A stretch of 64,000 nt of DNA from positions 62,001-126,000 of the forward strand of contig DXBT01000031.1 in NCBI GenBank assembly GCA_019116365.1, written 5' to 3'. Each line of letters begins with the position of its first letter. Positions within the stretch are counted from its first letter, which is position 1. This DNA is from Barnesiella merdipullorum (GTDB lineage Bacteria; Bacteroidota; Bacteroidia; Bacteroidales; Barnesiellaceae). The notes under the pieces are model-generated. The model searched no databases and was not told the origin of the DNA. It worked only from the letters and a program-made list of their open reading frames with translations. Position numbers and translations under genes: made by a program. Of the stretch, positions 42,540 to 51,210 are shown in pieces.

Positions 42540-42557
42540 GATAGTCGTTTTTAGGTA

Positions 42558-44078
42558 TTAATCTTGTTTATCGGTCTCTGGTTCTTGAGGTTTGTTAGCC
42601 TCGTCGTTGGGTTTGATCGAGGGTTGCTTGAAGGTGACGAACTTCTGGAAGGCTTCGTCGCCGTGCAGCCGTTTGGGTTTTTCGCCTTCGGCATTGAATC
42701 GGTCGCGGTGCTCAAAGGGACGTCCCTTGGGTTTGAAGCCCGGGCGGAAAGCAGGACGTTCGCCCTGTTCGTTTCGGTCTCTGCGTTCGTTCCAGTCTTT
42801 GCGTTCGGGACGTTCGTCACGACGGTTGCCGAAGCTTTTGCGCCGGTTGTAGGGCGAGCTTTCATGCGAGTCGTGGTGGCGTCGGGGCGAGTCGTAGCGT
42901 TGTTTGTCGAGATTGCGTCCTTCGCCTTTGAACTCCTTGTAGCGTCCGTCGAAGATTTCGTATTTGCGATATTCACACTCGAGCGCTCCGTTCATGAGGT
43001 CGATTTTCACCGAGGGTTTCAACCCTATCCGGTCGAAGCACTCCTTGTGGTAGCTGATGATCCAGGCGTCGTATCCCTTGAACACATGTTTCAACCGGTT
43101 GCCTATCGACTCGTAGAGGCCCAGCAGGTCGCTCGACGAGATGCGCTCGCCGTAGGGCGGGTTGGTGATGAGTATTCCCTCGGGCGAGGGAGCGGTTTCG
43201 TATCGCTGGATAGGCATGATTTTGAGATCGATGTATTTGGCTACACCGGCACTCTTGATATTCTGGGTGGCGATGTCGATGGCCCGGGGCGAAATGTCAC
43301 TGCCGTATATGCGGTGGGTGAATTCACGCTCGTGGCTGTCGTCGTTGTAGAGGGTTTCGAAGAGCTCTTCGTCGAAATCTTTCCACCGCTCGAAGGCGAA
43401 GTTCTTGCGGAAGATACCGGGATAGGTGTTGGTGGCGATGAGGGCGGCCTCGATGAGTATGGTACCCGAGCCGCACATGGGGTCGATGAGGTCTTTCTCG
43501 CCGTGCCAGCCGGTCTTGAGTATCATGCCGGCGGCGAGTACCTCGTTGATGGGAGCTTCGGTTTGTCCCACCCGGTAGCCGCGTTTGTGGAGCGACTCGC
43601 CCGAGCTGTCGAGCGAGAGGGTGCAGCTCATGTGCGAGATGTGCAGGTTGAGCACGACTTCGGCTCCGTTGAGGCGCACCGACGGACGTTTGCCGCTCTT
43701 CTCCATGAAGTAGTCGGCGATGGCATCTTTGGCCCGGTAGGTGACAAATTTGGAGTGTTTGAAGCTGTCGGAGTAGGTGACCGAGTCGATCGAAAAGGTG
43801 GTCTCGGGTGTGAGCAGGGTCTCCCAGGGGAAGGCCTTCATCTTTTCATAGACTTCGTCGGGGTCCGAGGCTTCGAACTTATAGATAGGTTTGAGTATTC
43901 TCAGAGCGGTTCGGCAGGCCAGGTTGGCTTTGTAGAGCAAGGTTTTGTCTCCCGTGAAAGAGACCATCCGGCGACCCATTTTTACGTTTTCGCCACCCAG
44001 TTGTTTTATCTCTTCGGCCAGGACATCTTCGAGGCCCTGGAAGGTTTTGGCTACGATTTCAAATTTTTCGGTGTTCAC
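42558..44078 (-). CDS. THUMP-domain class I SAM RNA methyltransferase with a long charged tail
   Basis: This 506-residue protein has an N-terminal THUMP domain (residues about 50-160), a methyltransferase domain with DPMCGSGTILIEAALIA (motif I) and the catalytic ITNPPYGERI (NPPY), as in RlmL-type 23S rRNA guanine-N2 methyltransferases. Residues about 385-506 are strikingly rich in Arg, Glu, Asp, Lys and Pro (RRDERPERKDWNERRDRNEQ), giving a disordered tail that may bind RNA. It is the second gene of the operon, 23 bp after cysE. Confidence 0.9.
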   Translation of the reverse strand: MNTEKFEIVAKTFQGLEDVLAEEIKQLGGENVKMGRRMVSFTGDKTLLYKANLACRTALRILKPIYKFEASDPDEVYEKMKAFPWETLLTPETTFSIDSVTYSDSFKHSKFVTYRAKDAIADYFMEKSGKRPSVRLNGAEVVLNLHISHMSCTLSLDSSGESLHKRGYRVGQTEAPINEVLAAGMILKTGWHGEKDLIDPMCGSGTILIEAALIATNTYPGIFRKNFAFERWKDFDEELFETLYNDDSHEREFTHRIYGSDISPRAIDIATQNIKSAGVAKYIDLKIMPIQRYETAPSPEGILITNPPYGERISSSDLLGLYESIGNRLKHVFKGYDAWIISYHKECFDRIGLKPSVKIDLMNGALECEYRKYEIFDGRYKEFKGEGRNLDKQRYDSPRRHHDSHESSPYNRRKSFGNRRDERPERKDWNERRDRNEQGERPAFRPGFKPKGRPFEHRDRFNAEGEKPKRLHGDEAFQKFVTFKQPSIKPNDEANKPQEPETDKQD

Positions 44079-44101
44079 GACGCGTGTGTATTGTAGGTTT
44101 T

Positions 44102-45004
44102 TTACTGTTTTGCTTTGGCTTGTACAAGGCGTTCGCCGGGGGCTACATTCTCGGTTACCCAGATGTTACCGCCTATGACGGCCCCCTTGCCGATGGTAAT
44201 GCGCCCCAGTATGGTAGCGTTGGAGTAGATGATTACATCGTCTTCGATGATGGGGTGGCGGGCGATTCCCTTGATGGGGTTGTTGTTCTCGTCGAGGGGG
44301 AAGCTGCGGGCACCCAGCGTGACACCCTGGTAGAGTTTCACCCGGTTGCCTATGATCGAGGTGGCTCCAATGACTACGCCGGTGCCGTGGTCGATGGCAA
44401 AGTATTCGCCTATGGTGGCGGCGGGGTGTATGTCGATACCTGTCTCGGAGTGGGCCATCTCGGTGATGATGCGGGGAATGAGGGGCACGCCCAGCGAGAG
44501 CAGTTTGTGGGCGATGCGATAGTTGCAGATGGCCCGTATGGCGGGATAGCACAAGATAACCTCGGCTTTGCTCTGTGCAGCGGGGTCGCCGTTGTACATG
44601 GCGGTGACGTCGGTCGAGAGTATGCGCCGCATTTCGGGCAGATAGGATATGAAATCGACCGCCTTCTGTTCGGCCAGCTCTTCGATGATTTTGGGATCGG
44701 TATGTACGAGCGGGTCGTTGGATGCAAACAGAAGCCCGGCCGTGATTTGCTGCACGAGCAGGTCAAACAGTTTCTCGGTGTTGATACCGGTGTGGTAGAG
44801 CAGGTTCTTGTCGCTCACGTCGGGAGAGCCGTAGAACCCGGGGAAGATGAGCGAGCGACAGAGGGCGATGAGCTCTTGCAGTTGTTTTCCCGAAGGGAGC
44901 ATCTCTCCCTTGCAACTCTGGTGGTGCAACTCTTCGAGCGAAAGGAAATCGGATAGTTTCTTGACCGTCTCTTTCAGATTTTCGGCATATTTGTAGCTGC
45001 TCAT
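44102..45004 (-). CDS. cysE: Serine O-acetyltransferase
   Basis: This 300-residue cytoplasmic enzyme makes O-acetylserine for cysteine synthesis. The helical N-terminal half is followed by a left-handed beta helix with hexapeptide repeats: GIDIHPAATIGEYFAIDHGTG, VVIGATSIIGNRVKLYQGVT and ILGRITIGKGAVIGGNIWV. DHGTG holds the catalytic Asp-His. The start at 45004 (MSSYKYAENL) fits better than 45064. It probably leads the operon; a -7 box is at 45109-45116. Confidence 0.93.
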   Translation of the reverse strand: MSSYKYAENLKETVKKLSDFLSLEELHHQSCKGEMLPSGKQLQELIALCRSLIFPGFYGSPDVSDKNLLYHTGINTEKLFDLLVQQITAGLLFASNDPLVHTDPKIIEELAEQKAVDFISYLPEMRRILSTDVTAMYNGDPAAQSKAEVILCYPAIRAICNYRIAHKLLSLGVPLIPRIITEMAHSETGIDIHPAATIGEYFAIDHGTGVVIGATSIIGNRVKLYQGVTLGARSFPLDENNNPIKGIARHPIIEDDVIIYSNATILGRITIGKGAVIGGNIWVTENVAPGERLVQAKAKQ

Positions 45005-45108
45005 GTGAATGTTAACTATTTGATGGAGCCAAGATAGTGCTGCTTTTCTGTCACGATTGCACAAGAGGTGTGGTAGGGCGGATGGGCAGCCTATTTTGTA
45101 TTTAGGGG

Positions 45109-45116
45109 CAAAGATA
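45109..45116 (-). promoter_or_regulatory. -7 box for the cysE operon
   Basis: The minus strand reads TATCTTTG, an exact TAnnTTTG, about 105 bp before the cysE start. No -33 box at 20 bp. Confidence 0.5.
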
Positions 45117-45155
45117 AGAAATATAGCCGATAATGAACTCTTTAAGGAGTAATTC

Positions 45156-45782
45156 TTATGATTCTTTGAGGATAAGTATCGACTCGGGGCCCATGTTCAT
45201 CAGGAGGTCGAGTATGCTCAGGTCGGGCAGGAATCCGTATTTGGGGGCAAATACCTGATAGTAGGGCTTGAGGTGCATCGAGGGTATGGTTTCGGCGATA
45301 TTCCGTTTGGGGTGGATGGCTTCGCGCAGGTCGGTTTCGCCGGGAGCGGGTTGGGCATACCGGGTGGTATATTCCACGTGCGGGGCGATGCCGATGAGAT
45401 CGCAGAGGATCTGCCGAATCGCTTCGTTGAAGTCGAGCAGAAAGGTGTATCGCTTCTCGAAGAAGGGTCGTATATCGTCCTGGTAGTACTCGAAGAAGGG
45501 CGACGAGCCATAGGCCGAGGCAATGGCGTTCCAGTGCAGGTGGCGCCACTCCCCGTGGTCGGAGATGCGTATGTCGCGGGTGGGGCACTTGAGGGTATCG
45601 GGCTTGACCACAGGCACCGAGAGCGACAGGATTCCGTTGGCACCGGCAATGTGGCAGCGGTTGCGGTAGGTCTGTTTGGTGTAGTTGCACCACTGCTCGA
45701 CGACTACGCGGTCGTAGGCGAGCATCGCCATGTAGTAGGATACCGGAGCGAAGTAGGCAGTAGAGAGATAGACTGTGGTCAT
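45156..45782 (-). CDS. WbqC family protein
   Basis: This 208-residue protein resembles the WbqC family: TVYLSTAYFAPVSYYMAML at the N-terminus, YTKQTYRNRCHIAGANGILSLSVPV and HLKPYYQVFAPKYGFLPDLSILDLLMNMG. Family members are found with O-antigen and glycan genes but have no proven activity. Its start (ATG at 45782) overlaps the end of the degenerate signal peptidase gene by 4 bp, so it is translationally coupled at the end of the dapB-lepB operon. Confidence 0.85.
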   Translation of the reverse strand: MTTVYLSTAYFAPVSYYMAMLAYDRVVVEQWCNYTKQTYRNRCHIAGANGILSLSVPVVKPDTLKCPTRDIRISDHGEWRHLHWNAIASAYGSSPFFEYYQDDIRPFFEKRYTFLLDFNEAIRQILCDLIGIAPHVEYTTRYAQPAPGETDLREAIHPKRNIAETIPSMHLKPYYQVFAPKYGFLPDLSILDLLMNMGPESILILKES

Positions 45783-46672
45783 AGCGGTTTCTTGAAAAAA
45801 CGGTCGGTGCGGAACGATTGCCAGAATGGTTTTTGCGGGTCTCTCGAGTAGCCTATCCACAGCCCTCTACCGATAAGCAGGGAGTGGGGCAGGGGGCCGA
45901 AGGTGCGAGAGTCGGCCAGGCCGGCCCGGTTGTCGCCGATGACCCAGTAGTAGTCTTGCGAGAGCCGGCAGCGGGTCACTTCGCGGTTGTTCTCATAGAT
46001 TTTCCCGTTGCGGCAGGTGACAGGCAGGTTCTCGTATTGGGTGAGGAGTCGGGCCAGCCACTCGGCGTTCTGGGGGGTGACCTGTATCGATTTTCCCCGG
46101 GAGGGGAGTTCTATCTCGTAGCTGTCGCGATTGAGGAATACCGGGTAGAGCAGCGAGTCGGGTGCCAATTCGTGGCGCACCTTCTCGTAGGCGTAGCGCG
46201 AGAGGAAGAGCAGCCGGTTGTCGCCCACTTTTCCTTGCTCGACAAAGGTTGCTCCGTCGTGTCGCAGGATGCGGTTGACGGTGTTTTTCATCGAGTCGGG
46301 CGAGAGGTAGGCCTCGAGAATGAGGGGTGGCTGTGCCACGGCCCGTCGGTTGATATACAGTCGGTTGCCGGTGCTGCGGATGGTGTCGCCGGGTAGCCCG
46401 ATGCAGCGGGCCATGGCCACCTCGGTAACGGACGATTGGGTTTGGTAAAGCGAGGGCAAGGCAAAGACCAGCAGGTCGCGATGGGCCGGGGTGCGGTTGC
46501 CCCAGCGGAACGACCACTTATCGACCCACAAGCGGTCGCCCGGCAAGAGGCTGTTCTCCATCTGTCCGGGGGCTACGCAGTAGGGTTCGGCCACGAAAAA
46601 GCGAATGGACCACACCACCGCGATAATGACGATTACCGTGATGAGAATCGTGCGTATGGTCTCTCTTTTCAT
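45779..46672 (-). CDS. Signal peptidase I paralogue lacking the catalytic Ser and Lys
   Basis: This 297-residue S26-family protein has an N-terminal anchor (IRTILITVIVIIAVVWSI). Aligned with its neighbour lepB, the Ser position is Gln37 (APGQMENSLLPGD) and the Lys position is Ala88 (MARCIGLPGD). The other boxes remain, including GDNRAGLADSRTFG near the C-terminus. So the fold is likely kept but peptide-bond cleavage by the Ser-Lys dyad is not expected. It lies 3 bp after active lepB in the same operon, which suggests a partner or regulatory role rather than decay: the ORF is intact. Confidence 0.85.
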   Translation of the reverse strand: MKRETIRTILITVIVIIAVVWSIRFFVAEPYCVAPGQMENSLLPGDRLWVDKWSFRWGNRTPAHRDLLVFALPSLYQTQSSVTEVAMARCIGLPGDTIRSTGNRLYINRRAVAQPPLILEAYLSPDSMKNTVNRILRHDGATFVEQGKVGDNRLLFLSRYAYEKVRHELAPDSLLYPVFLNRDSYEIELPSRGKSIQVTPQNAEWLARLLTQYENLPVTCRNGKIYENNREVTRCRLSQDYYWVIGDNRAGLADSRTFGPLPHSLLIGRGLWIGYSRDPQKPFWQSFRTDRFFKKPL

Positions 46673-46675
46673 CGT

Positions 46676-48124
46676 TTAGTTGACGAGGCTATCGACCGAC
46701 CGGAACATGCGGTTGAAGCGGATTTTTCCGCTGAACAGACCTTTGTCCTTGTCGAGCGAGAGGAATACAAACATGGGTTTACCCACGATGTGGTCTTCGG
46801 GTACGAAGCCCCAGTAGCGGCTGTCGGCCGATTTGTCGCGGTTGTCGCCCAGCATCATGTAGTAGTCCATCTGGAAGGTGTAGGAGTCGGTCTCCTGGCC
46901 GTTGATATAGATTTTACCATCTTTCACTTGCAGGGTGTTGTGCTCATAAGCAACAATGGGCCGCTCGTAGATGGGCAGGTTTTCGAGGGTGAGTTTGAGG
47001 GTGGCACCCTTCTTGGGAATCCATACGGGGCCGTAGTCCGAGCGGGTCCAGGTGTTCGAGGCTACCAGCGGGTAGGTCTGTCCGCCCAGGAATCCGGGCT
47101 CCTCGACTATCTGCTCGATCGACGAGTCTTTCTTCATCTCCTCGATCATGGCCTGCGTCAGGGGGAGTTCATAGACGGGGTTCATGCTGCCGTCGGGGTT
47201 GGGGGTGATGCCCCAGCTGGTGAGGTTCATGCGGGCGTTGACACTCGATATGTCGAGGGGTACACGGTCATCGACACTGATGCCCCACTTCTCGAAGTCT
47301 TTGTTTTCGAGGTAACTACCGCTGGTCTTTACCAGGTAGTTGAGCTGCATGTGCTTGGGGCGGGGTTGCTTCACACCGTCGATATAGATATCGTTTTTGA
47401 CAATGCTGAAGGTATCGCCGGGCAGACCCACACAACGTTTCACATAGTTCTCGCGACGATCTACGGGGCGGTAAATGATGTCGCCATAGAGCGCTTTGTT
47501 GCGATTGACGGCTTCGCGCCCGTCGTAGAAGCAGAGGGTGTAATAGTCGGGATTGGGTTGTTTGGTAGCCACGGTATCGCCGGCCGGGAAGTTAAACACC
47601 ACGATGTCGTTGCGCTCGACCTTGCCGAAACCCTTGAGCCGGTGGTAGGCCCACTGCGGCCACTCGATATACGATTTCGTATTGAGTATGGGCAGGGTGT
47701 GCTGGGCCAGAGGGAAGTGCAGCGGGGTGTTGGGCACACGGGGGCCGTAGCTCATCTTGCTCACCAGCAGGTAGTCGCCTACCAGCATCGACTTCTCGAG
47801 CGACGAGGAGGGTATCTGGTAGTTCTGGAAGATGAAGATGAAGATGAAATAGACCAATACCAGGGCATAGACAATGGCATCGACCCACTCCATGACGGTG
47901 CGCACGGTGCGGTTTTTGCTCGTCTTCCACCAGCCCCAGGGGATGTACTGGGTGAGGTAGATGTCGATGAGGAGCAGGAGCCCGAACAGCACATAGTAGT
48001 TGTTGAGCCAGATGGTCCAGCCGATATAGATGAGGGCTACGATCGAGAATCGTATCCAGCGGGTCTTTTTGACCTTTTTAAGCCGTTCGGCAAGGCTATA
48101 TTTCGAAGGCGCTTTTTGATCCAT
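46676..48124 (-). CDS. lepB: Signal peptidase I
   Basis: This 482-residue inner-membrane protease removes signal peptides. It has the catalytic Ser108 in IPSSSLEKSMLVGD and Lys229 in YVKRCVGLPGD, plus GDNRDKSADSRYWG. Two or three N-terminal membrane segments precede the catalytic part (residues about 26-58 and 82-100). It is much longer than the roughly 324-residue E. coli enzyme because of insertions between the boxes, a known trait of Bacteroidetes enzymes. It lies in the leftward operon dapB-lepB-paralogue-wbqC, 9 bp after dapB. Confidence 0.94.
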   Translation of the reverse strand: MDQKAPSKYSLAERLKKVKKTRWIRFSIVALIYIGWTIWLNNYYVLFGLLLLIDIYLTQYIPWGWWKTSKNRTVRTVMEWVDAIVYALVLVYFIFIFIFQNYQIPSSSLEKSMLVGDYLLVSKMSYGPRVPNTPLHFPLAQHTLPILNTKSYIEWPQWAYHRLKGFGKVERNDIVVFNFPAGDTVATKQPNPDYYTLCFYDGREAVNRNKALYGDIIYRPVDRRENYVKRCVGLPGDTFSIVKNDIYIDGVKQPRPKHMQLNYLVKTSGSYLENKDFEKWGISVDDRVPLDISSVNARMNLTSWGITPNPDGSMNPVYELPLTQAMIEEMKKDSSIEQIVEEPGFLGGQTYPLVASNTWTRSDYGPVWIPKKGATLKLTLENLPIYERPIVAYEHNTLQVKDGKIYINGQETDSYTFQMDYYMMLGDNRDKSADSRYWGFVPEDHIVGKPMFVFLSLDKDKGLFSGKIRFNRMFRSVDSLVN

Positions 48125-48133
48125 GACAGGGGG

Positions 48134-48853
48134 TTATTTGAGGAACGAGAAGAGATCTTGCATGGTGAGAAAACCTTTCTTGCCTACGGTAAACTCGGCG
48201 GCGATGACGGCTCCCAGGGCAAACCCTTTGCGGCTCTTGGCCTCGTGGGTGATGCGAATCGAATCGACCGGGCTGTCGTAGGTGATGGAGTGGGTACCGG
48301 GCACCTCGCCTTCGCGACGGGCTACGATGGGAATGGCATCGGCCGGGGCGGGCAGATTTTCGGTCCACGAATTTTTCGAGTCGAGTTGAGAGATGATATC
48401 CTCGGCCAGCGTGATGGCAGTGCCGCTGGGGTGGTCGAGTTTGTGTATGTGGTGAATCTCTTCGAGGCTCACCGAGTATTGGGGGAAGTGGTTCATGATG
48501 CTTGCCAGGTATTTGTTGACGGCAAAGAAGATGTTCACACCCAGGCTGAAGTTGGAGGCGTAGAAGAAAGTCTGTCCATGCTCGCAGGCCTCTTTTACCT
48601 CGGGCAGATGCTCGAGCCAGCCCGTGGTCCCCGACACGACGGGTATGCCGGCGGCAAAGGCCCGGCGGTAGTTGCCCACAGCCACACTGGGTGCCGTGAA
48701 TTCAATGGCCACATCGGCGCTCTTGAATTGAGGCGAGTCGAAATCTTCCTGGTTGTCTTTGTCGATGTGACATACAATTTCATGACCGCGGGACAGGGCT
48801 ATCTCTTCGATGGCGTGTCCCATTTTTCCGTATCCGATAAGTGCTATTTTCAT
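48134..48853 (-). CDS. dapB: 4-hydroxy-tetrahydrodipicolinate reductase
   Basis: This 239-residue NAD(P)H enzyme acts in lysine and diaminopimelate synthesis. The N-terminal GYGKMGHAIEE, EFTAPSVAVGN, VSGTTGWLEHL, ASNFSLGVNIFFAVN and the signature EEIHHIHKLDHPSGTAITL are all present. It is first in a leftward operon with the signal peptidases. The link to lepB is common in Bacteroidales. A -7 box is at 48933-48940. Confidence 0.97.
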   Translation of the reverse strand: MKIALIGYGKMGHAIEEIALSRGHEIVCHIDKDNQEDFDSPQFKSADVAIEFTAPSVAVGNYRRAFAAGIPVVSGTTGWLEHLPEVKEACEHGQTFFYASNFSLGVNIFFAVNKYLASIMNHFPQYSVSLEEIHHIHKLDHPSGTAITLAEDIISQLDSKNSWTENLPAPADAIPIVARREGEVPGTHSITYDSPVDSIRITHEAKSRKGFALGAVIAAEFTVGKKGFLTMQDLFSFLK

Positions 48854-48932
48854 ATCAAACTTCTGTTACAAAACATCTCGGTTTGTACCGATTTATTCAA
48901 CAAGGTTGGTTTAATTTGCATATATGCAGAGA

Positions 48933-48940
48933 CAAAGATA
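48933..48940 (-). promoter_or_regulatory. -7 box for the dapB-lepB operon
   Basis: The minus strand reads TATCTTTG. It lies 79 bp upstream of the dapB start. A -33 box is not seen at standard spacing. Confidence 0.5.
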
Positions 48941-49066
48941 ATAAAAGATAGAGAATGGTGAGCGCAAAGGCAGATAAAAACAAAGTTTTAGGTTTTTATT
49001 CGTGTCGAACTATCACCTTCTCGAAAGGAATAGAGAGAGTGAAAAACACACGATAGAAAAGTCTGT

Positions 49067-50350
49067 ATGGAGAAACTCATGCAATATGTGTGGCAGCACC
49101 GGCTGTTCGATGCGTCGCACCTGACTACGGTCGATGGGCGCAAGGTGCGGGTTATTGACGTGGGTCGGTTGAATACCGATTCGGGTCCCGATTTTTTCAA
49201 CGCCAAAATTGGAGTCGATGGCTGTGTGTGGGCCGGTAATGTGGAGATTCACCGGCGTGCCTCGGACTGGCGACGACACAACCATCACCTCGACCCGGCC
49301 TACGACTCGGTGGTATTGCATGTGGTCGAGGTGGCCGACACCCCGGTCTATCGCACCAACGGCGAGGAGATTCCTACACTGGTTCTTGCCTGTTCGCCCA
49401 CGTTTCGGGCCGATTACGAGTCGCTGGTTGCCCACTCGCCCCACCAGTCGTGTGCCCGTTTCATAGGCGATTTCGACCCGGTTTTGCTGGCCGACTGGAT
49501 TTCGTCGCTGGCCGTGGAGCGGCTACAGGCCAAAGCTCAGCGGTTGCACGACTGGCTGTCGCTCTATCGGGGTAGTTGGGAGGAGGTGTGCTATGTGGTG
49601 GTAGCCCGCAGCTTGGGTTTCGGTATCAACGGCGACGCTTTCGAGCGGTTGGCCCGCAGTCTGCCGTTGCGTTTCATGCAGAAACATGCCGACTCGCTGT
49701 CGCAGGTCGAGGCTTTCCTCTTCGGACAGGCCGGGCTGCTGGTCGAGGGGGTATGTGCGGGCGACGACTATTATGCCCGGTTGACGAGCGAGTATGCCTT
49801 CTTGCGAAACAAATTCGGGCTCACGCCCATCAATCTCGACAGCTGGAAATTCTTCAGACTGCGACCGGCCAATTTCCCTCACCGGCGCATCGCCATGCTG
49901 GCACAATACATACACCGGGGTTTCAACCTCTTTTCGCGCATTTGCGAGGCGGGTAACGACGAGGAGCTTCGGGTTATTTTCAAGGTCGAGCTTTCGGGCT
50001 ACTGGACCACGCATTATCTTTTTGGACACACTTTGCCCGAGTCGCATGCGGTGTTGGGCGAGGGGGCTGTCGATATCGTGCTCATCAATGCCGTGGCACC
50101 CTTGCTCTATGCCTGTGGCGTTTCTACCGGTAACGAGGCGATGACCGACCGGGCGCTGAGTCTGCTCGAGTCGTTGCGTCCCGAGAATAACTCGATTGTG
50201 CGTCGCTTTGCCGCCATGGGTATAGGGGTGACCAATGCTCTCGAGAGCCAGGCGGTGATACAACTCAACAACGAGTATTGTCAGGCTCACAAGTGTCTCT
50301 ATTGCCGCATCGGGCACAAGTTGCTTTCACGCTCGGCTTTGAGACGATAG
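49067..50350 (+). CDS. DUF2851 family protein
   Basis: This 427-residue protein belongs to the Bacteroidetes family DUF2851. The N-terminal third contains the conserved string of acidic and His residues: NTDSGPDFFNAKI (38-50), GNVEIHRRASDW (58-68), HNHHLDPAYD (71-80), SVVLHVVEVAD. The spacing of Asp42 and Glu60 with a hydrophobic strand recalls a PD-(D/E)xK nuclease core, but that is only a guess. The C-terminus has a Cys/His cluster, CQAHKCLYCRIGH. It is divergent from dapB and convergent with rubrerythrin. Function unknown. Confidence 0.85.
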   Translation: MEKLMQYVWQHRLFDASHLTTVDGRKVRVIDVGRLNTDSGPDFFNAKIGVDGCVWAGNVEIHRRASDWRRHNHHLDPAYDSVVLHVVEVADTPVYRTNGEEIPTLVLACSPTFRADYESLVAHSPHQSCARFIGDFDPVLLADWISSLAVERLQAKAQRLHDWLSLYRGSWEEVCYVVVARSLGFGINGDAFERLARSLPLRFMQKHADSLSQVEAFLFGQAGLLVEGVCAGDDYYARLTSEYAFLRNKFGLTPINLDSWKFFRLRPANFPHRRIAMLAQYIHRGFNLFSRICEAGNDEELRVIFKVELSGYWTTHYLFGHTLPESHAVLGEGAVDIVLINAVAPLLYACGVSTGNEAMTDRALSLLESLRPENNSIVRRFAAMGIGVTNALESQAVIQLNNEYCQAHKCLYCRIGHKLLSRSALRR

Positions 50351-50383
50351 CCTTCTGTTCGTGGAGAACCTTTCCTCCCCCCA

Positions 50384-50430
50384 AAAAAAGTACCCGTGAC
50401 GGGCGAAGGGGAGATCGCGAGCCACGGGTA
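50384..50430 (-). terminator. Terminator after rubrerythrin
   Basis: TACCCGTG (50391-50398) pairs with CACGGGTA (50423-50430). On the minus strand it is followed by seven T. Confidence 0.75.
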
Positions 50431-50469
50431 GGGTCGTATGAAAAGATAGGTAGTTTTGTTTCGGTGCAG

Positions 50470-51045
50470 TTAATAGTTCTCTCGGGCGGGTTCGAAGAAG
50501 GCGCGCGGTTCGAGACAGGCCGGGCATCGGGCCGGGGCCACGGTACCTTCGTAGATGTAGCCACAGTTGCGGCATTGCCAGCGGATAGGAGTATTGCGTT
50601 TGAAGAGGGTGTCGTCGTTGAGCCGCTCGAGCAATTTGCGGTAACGCCATTCGTGGAAGTTCTCGACCTGTGCAATCATCTTGAAGGCAGTAGCCACATC
50701 CTTGAAACCTTCGTCGGTAGCCACCTGCTCGAAGTCGTTGTAGAGGTCGCTCCATTCGAGGCGTTCGCCCTCAGCTGCTTCGAGCAGATTTTCGGCCGTG
50801 GTACCTATGCGTCCGGCCGGGTATTCGGCAGTAATCGAGACCATGCCTCCCTGGAGAAACTTGAAGAAACGGGTGGCGTGGGCCAACTCCTGTTCGGCCG
50901 TTTCGGCAAAGACGGCGCTTATCTGTTCATATCCCTCTTCTTTGGCCTTGCGGGCAAAGAGTGTATATCGGTTGCGGGCCTGCGACTCGCCGGCAAAGGC
51001 TTTGAGCAGGTTTTGTTCGGTTAGGGTTCCTTGAATCGATTTCAT
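50470..51045 (-). CDS. rbr: Rubrerythrin
   Basis: This 191-residue di-iron peroxidase protects anaerobes from hydrogen peroxide. The four-helix bundle has GESQARNRYTLFARKAKEEG, AETAEQELAHATRFFKFL and AQVENFHEWRYRKLL with the diiron Glu/His ligands. The C-terminal rubredoxin domain has WQCRNCGYIYEG and ARCPACLEP, giving the Cys4 iron site. Length is normal. Single gene with a terminator at 50384-50430. Confidence 0.97.
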   Translation of the reverse strand: MKSIQGTLTEQNLLKAFAGESQARNRYTLFARKAKEEGYEQISAVFAETAEQELAHATRFFKFLQGGMVSITAEYPAGRIGTTAENLLEAAEGERLEWSDLYNDFEQVATDEGFKDVATAFKMIAQVENFHEWRYRKLLERLNDDTLFKRNTPIRWQCRNCGYIYEGTVAPARCPACLEPRAFFEPARENY

Positions 51046-51153
51046 AGTGGCAATTTGTTTTTGTACAGTAAGAACAAACGGCCCGTGAAAAGGTTCAGAA
51101 AAAACGAATGGAAAAGATTTTTTCTCTTAAAAGGGGTAGGGGTGATAAAACGA

Positions 51154-51185
51154 AAACGGGTTCGGCACAGTTGCCGAACCCGTTT
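51154..51185 (-). terminator. Terminator after the S9 peptidase gene
   Basis: A 13-bp stem AAACGGGTTCGGC (51154-51166) pairs with GCCGAACCCGTTT (51173-51185), and minus-strand T residues form its end. Confidence 0.78.
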
Positions 51186-51210
51186 CGTCATTAGGTTAGT
51201 ATCTGTTTTT

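Noticed and set aside
46436..48961. Plus-strand ORF of 841 codons
   Set aside because: It lies opposite both signal peptidase genes and dapB; it is a shadow frame.
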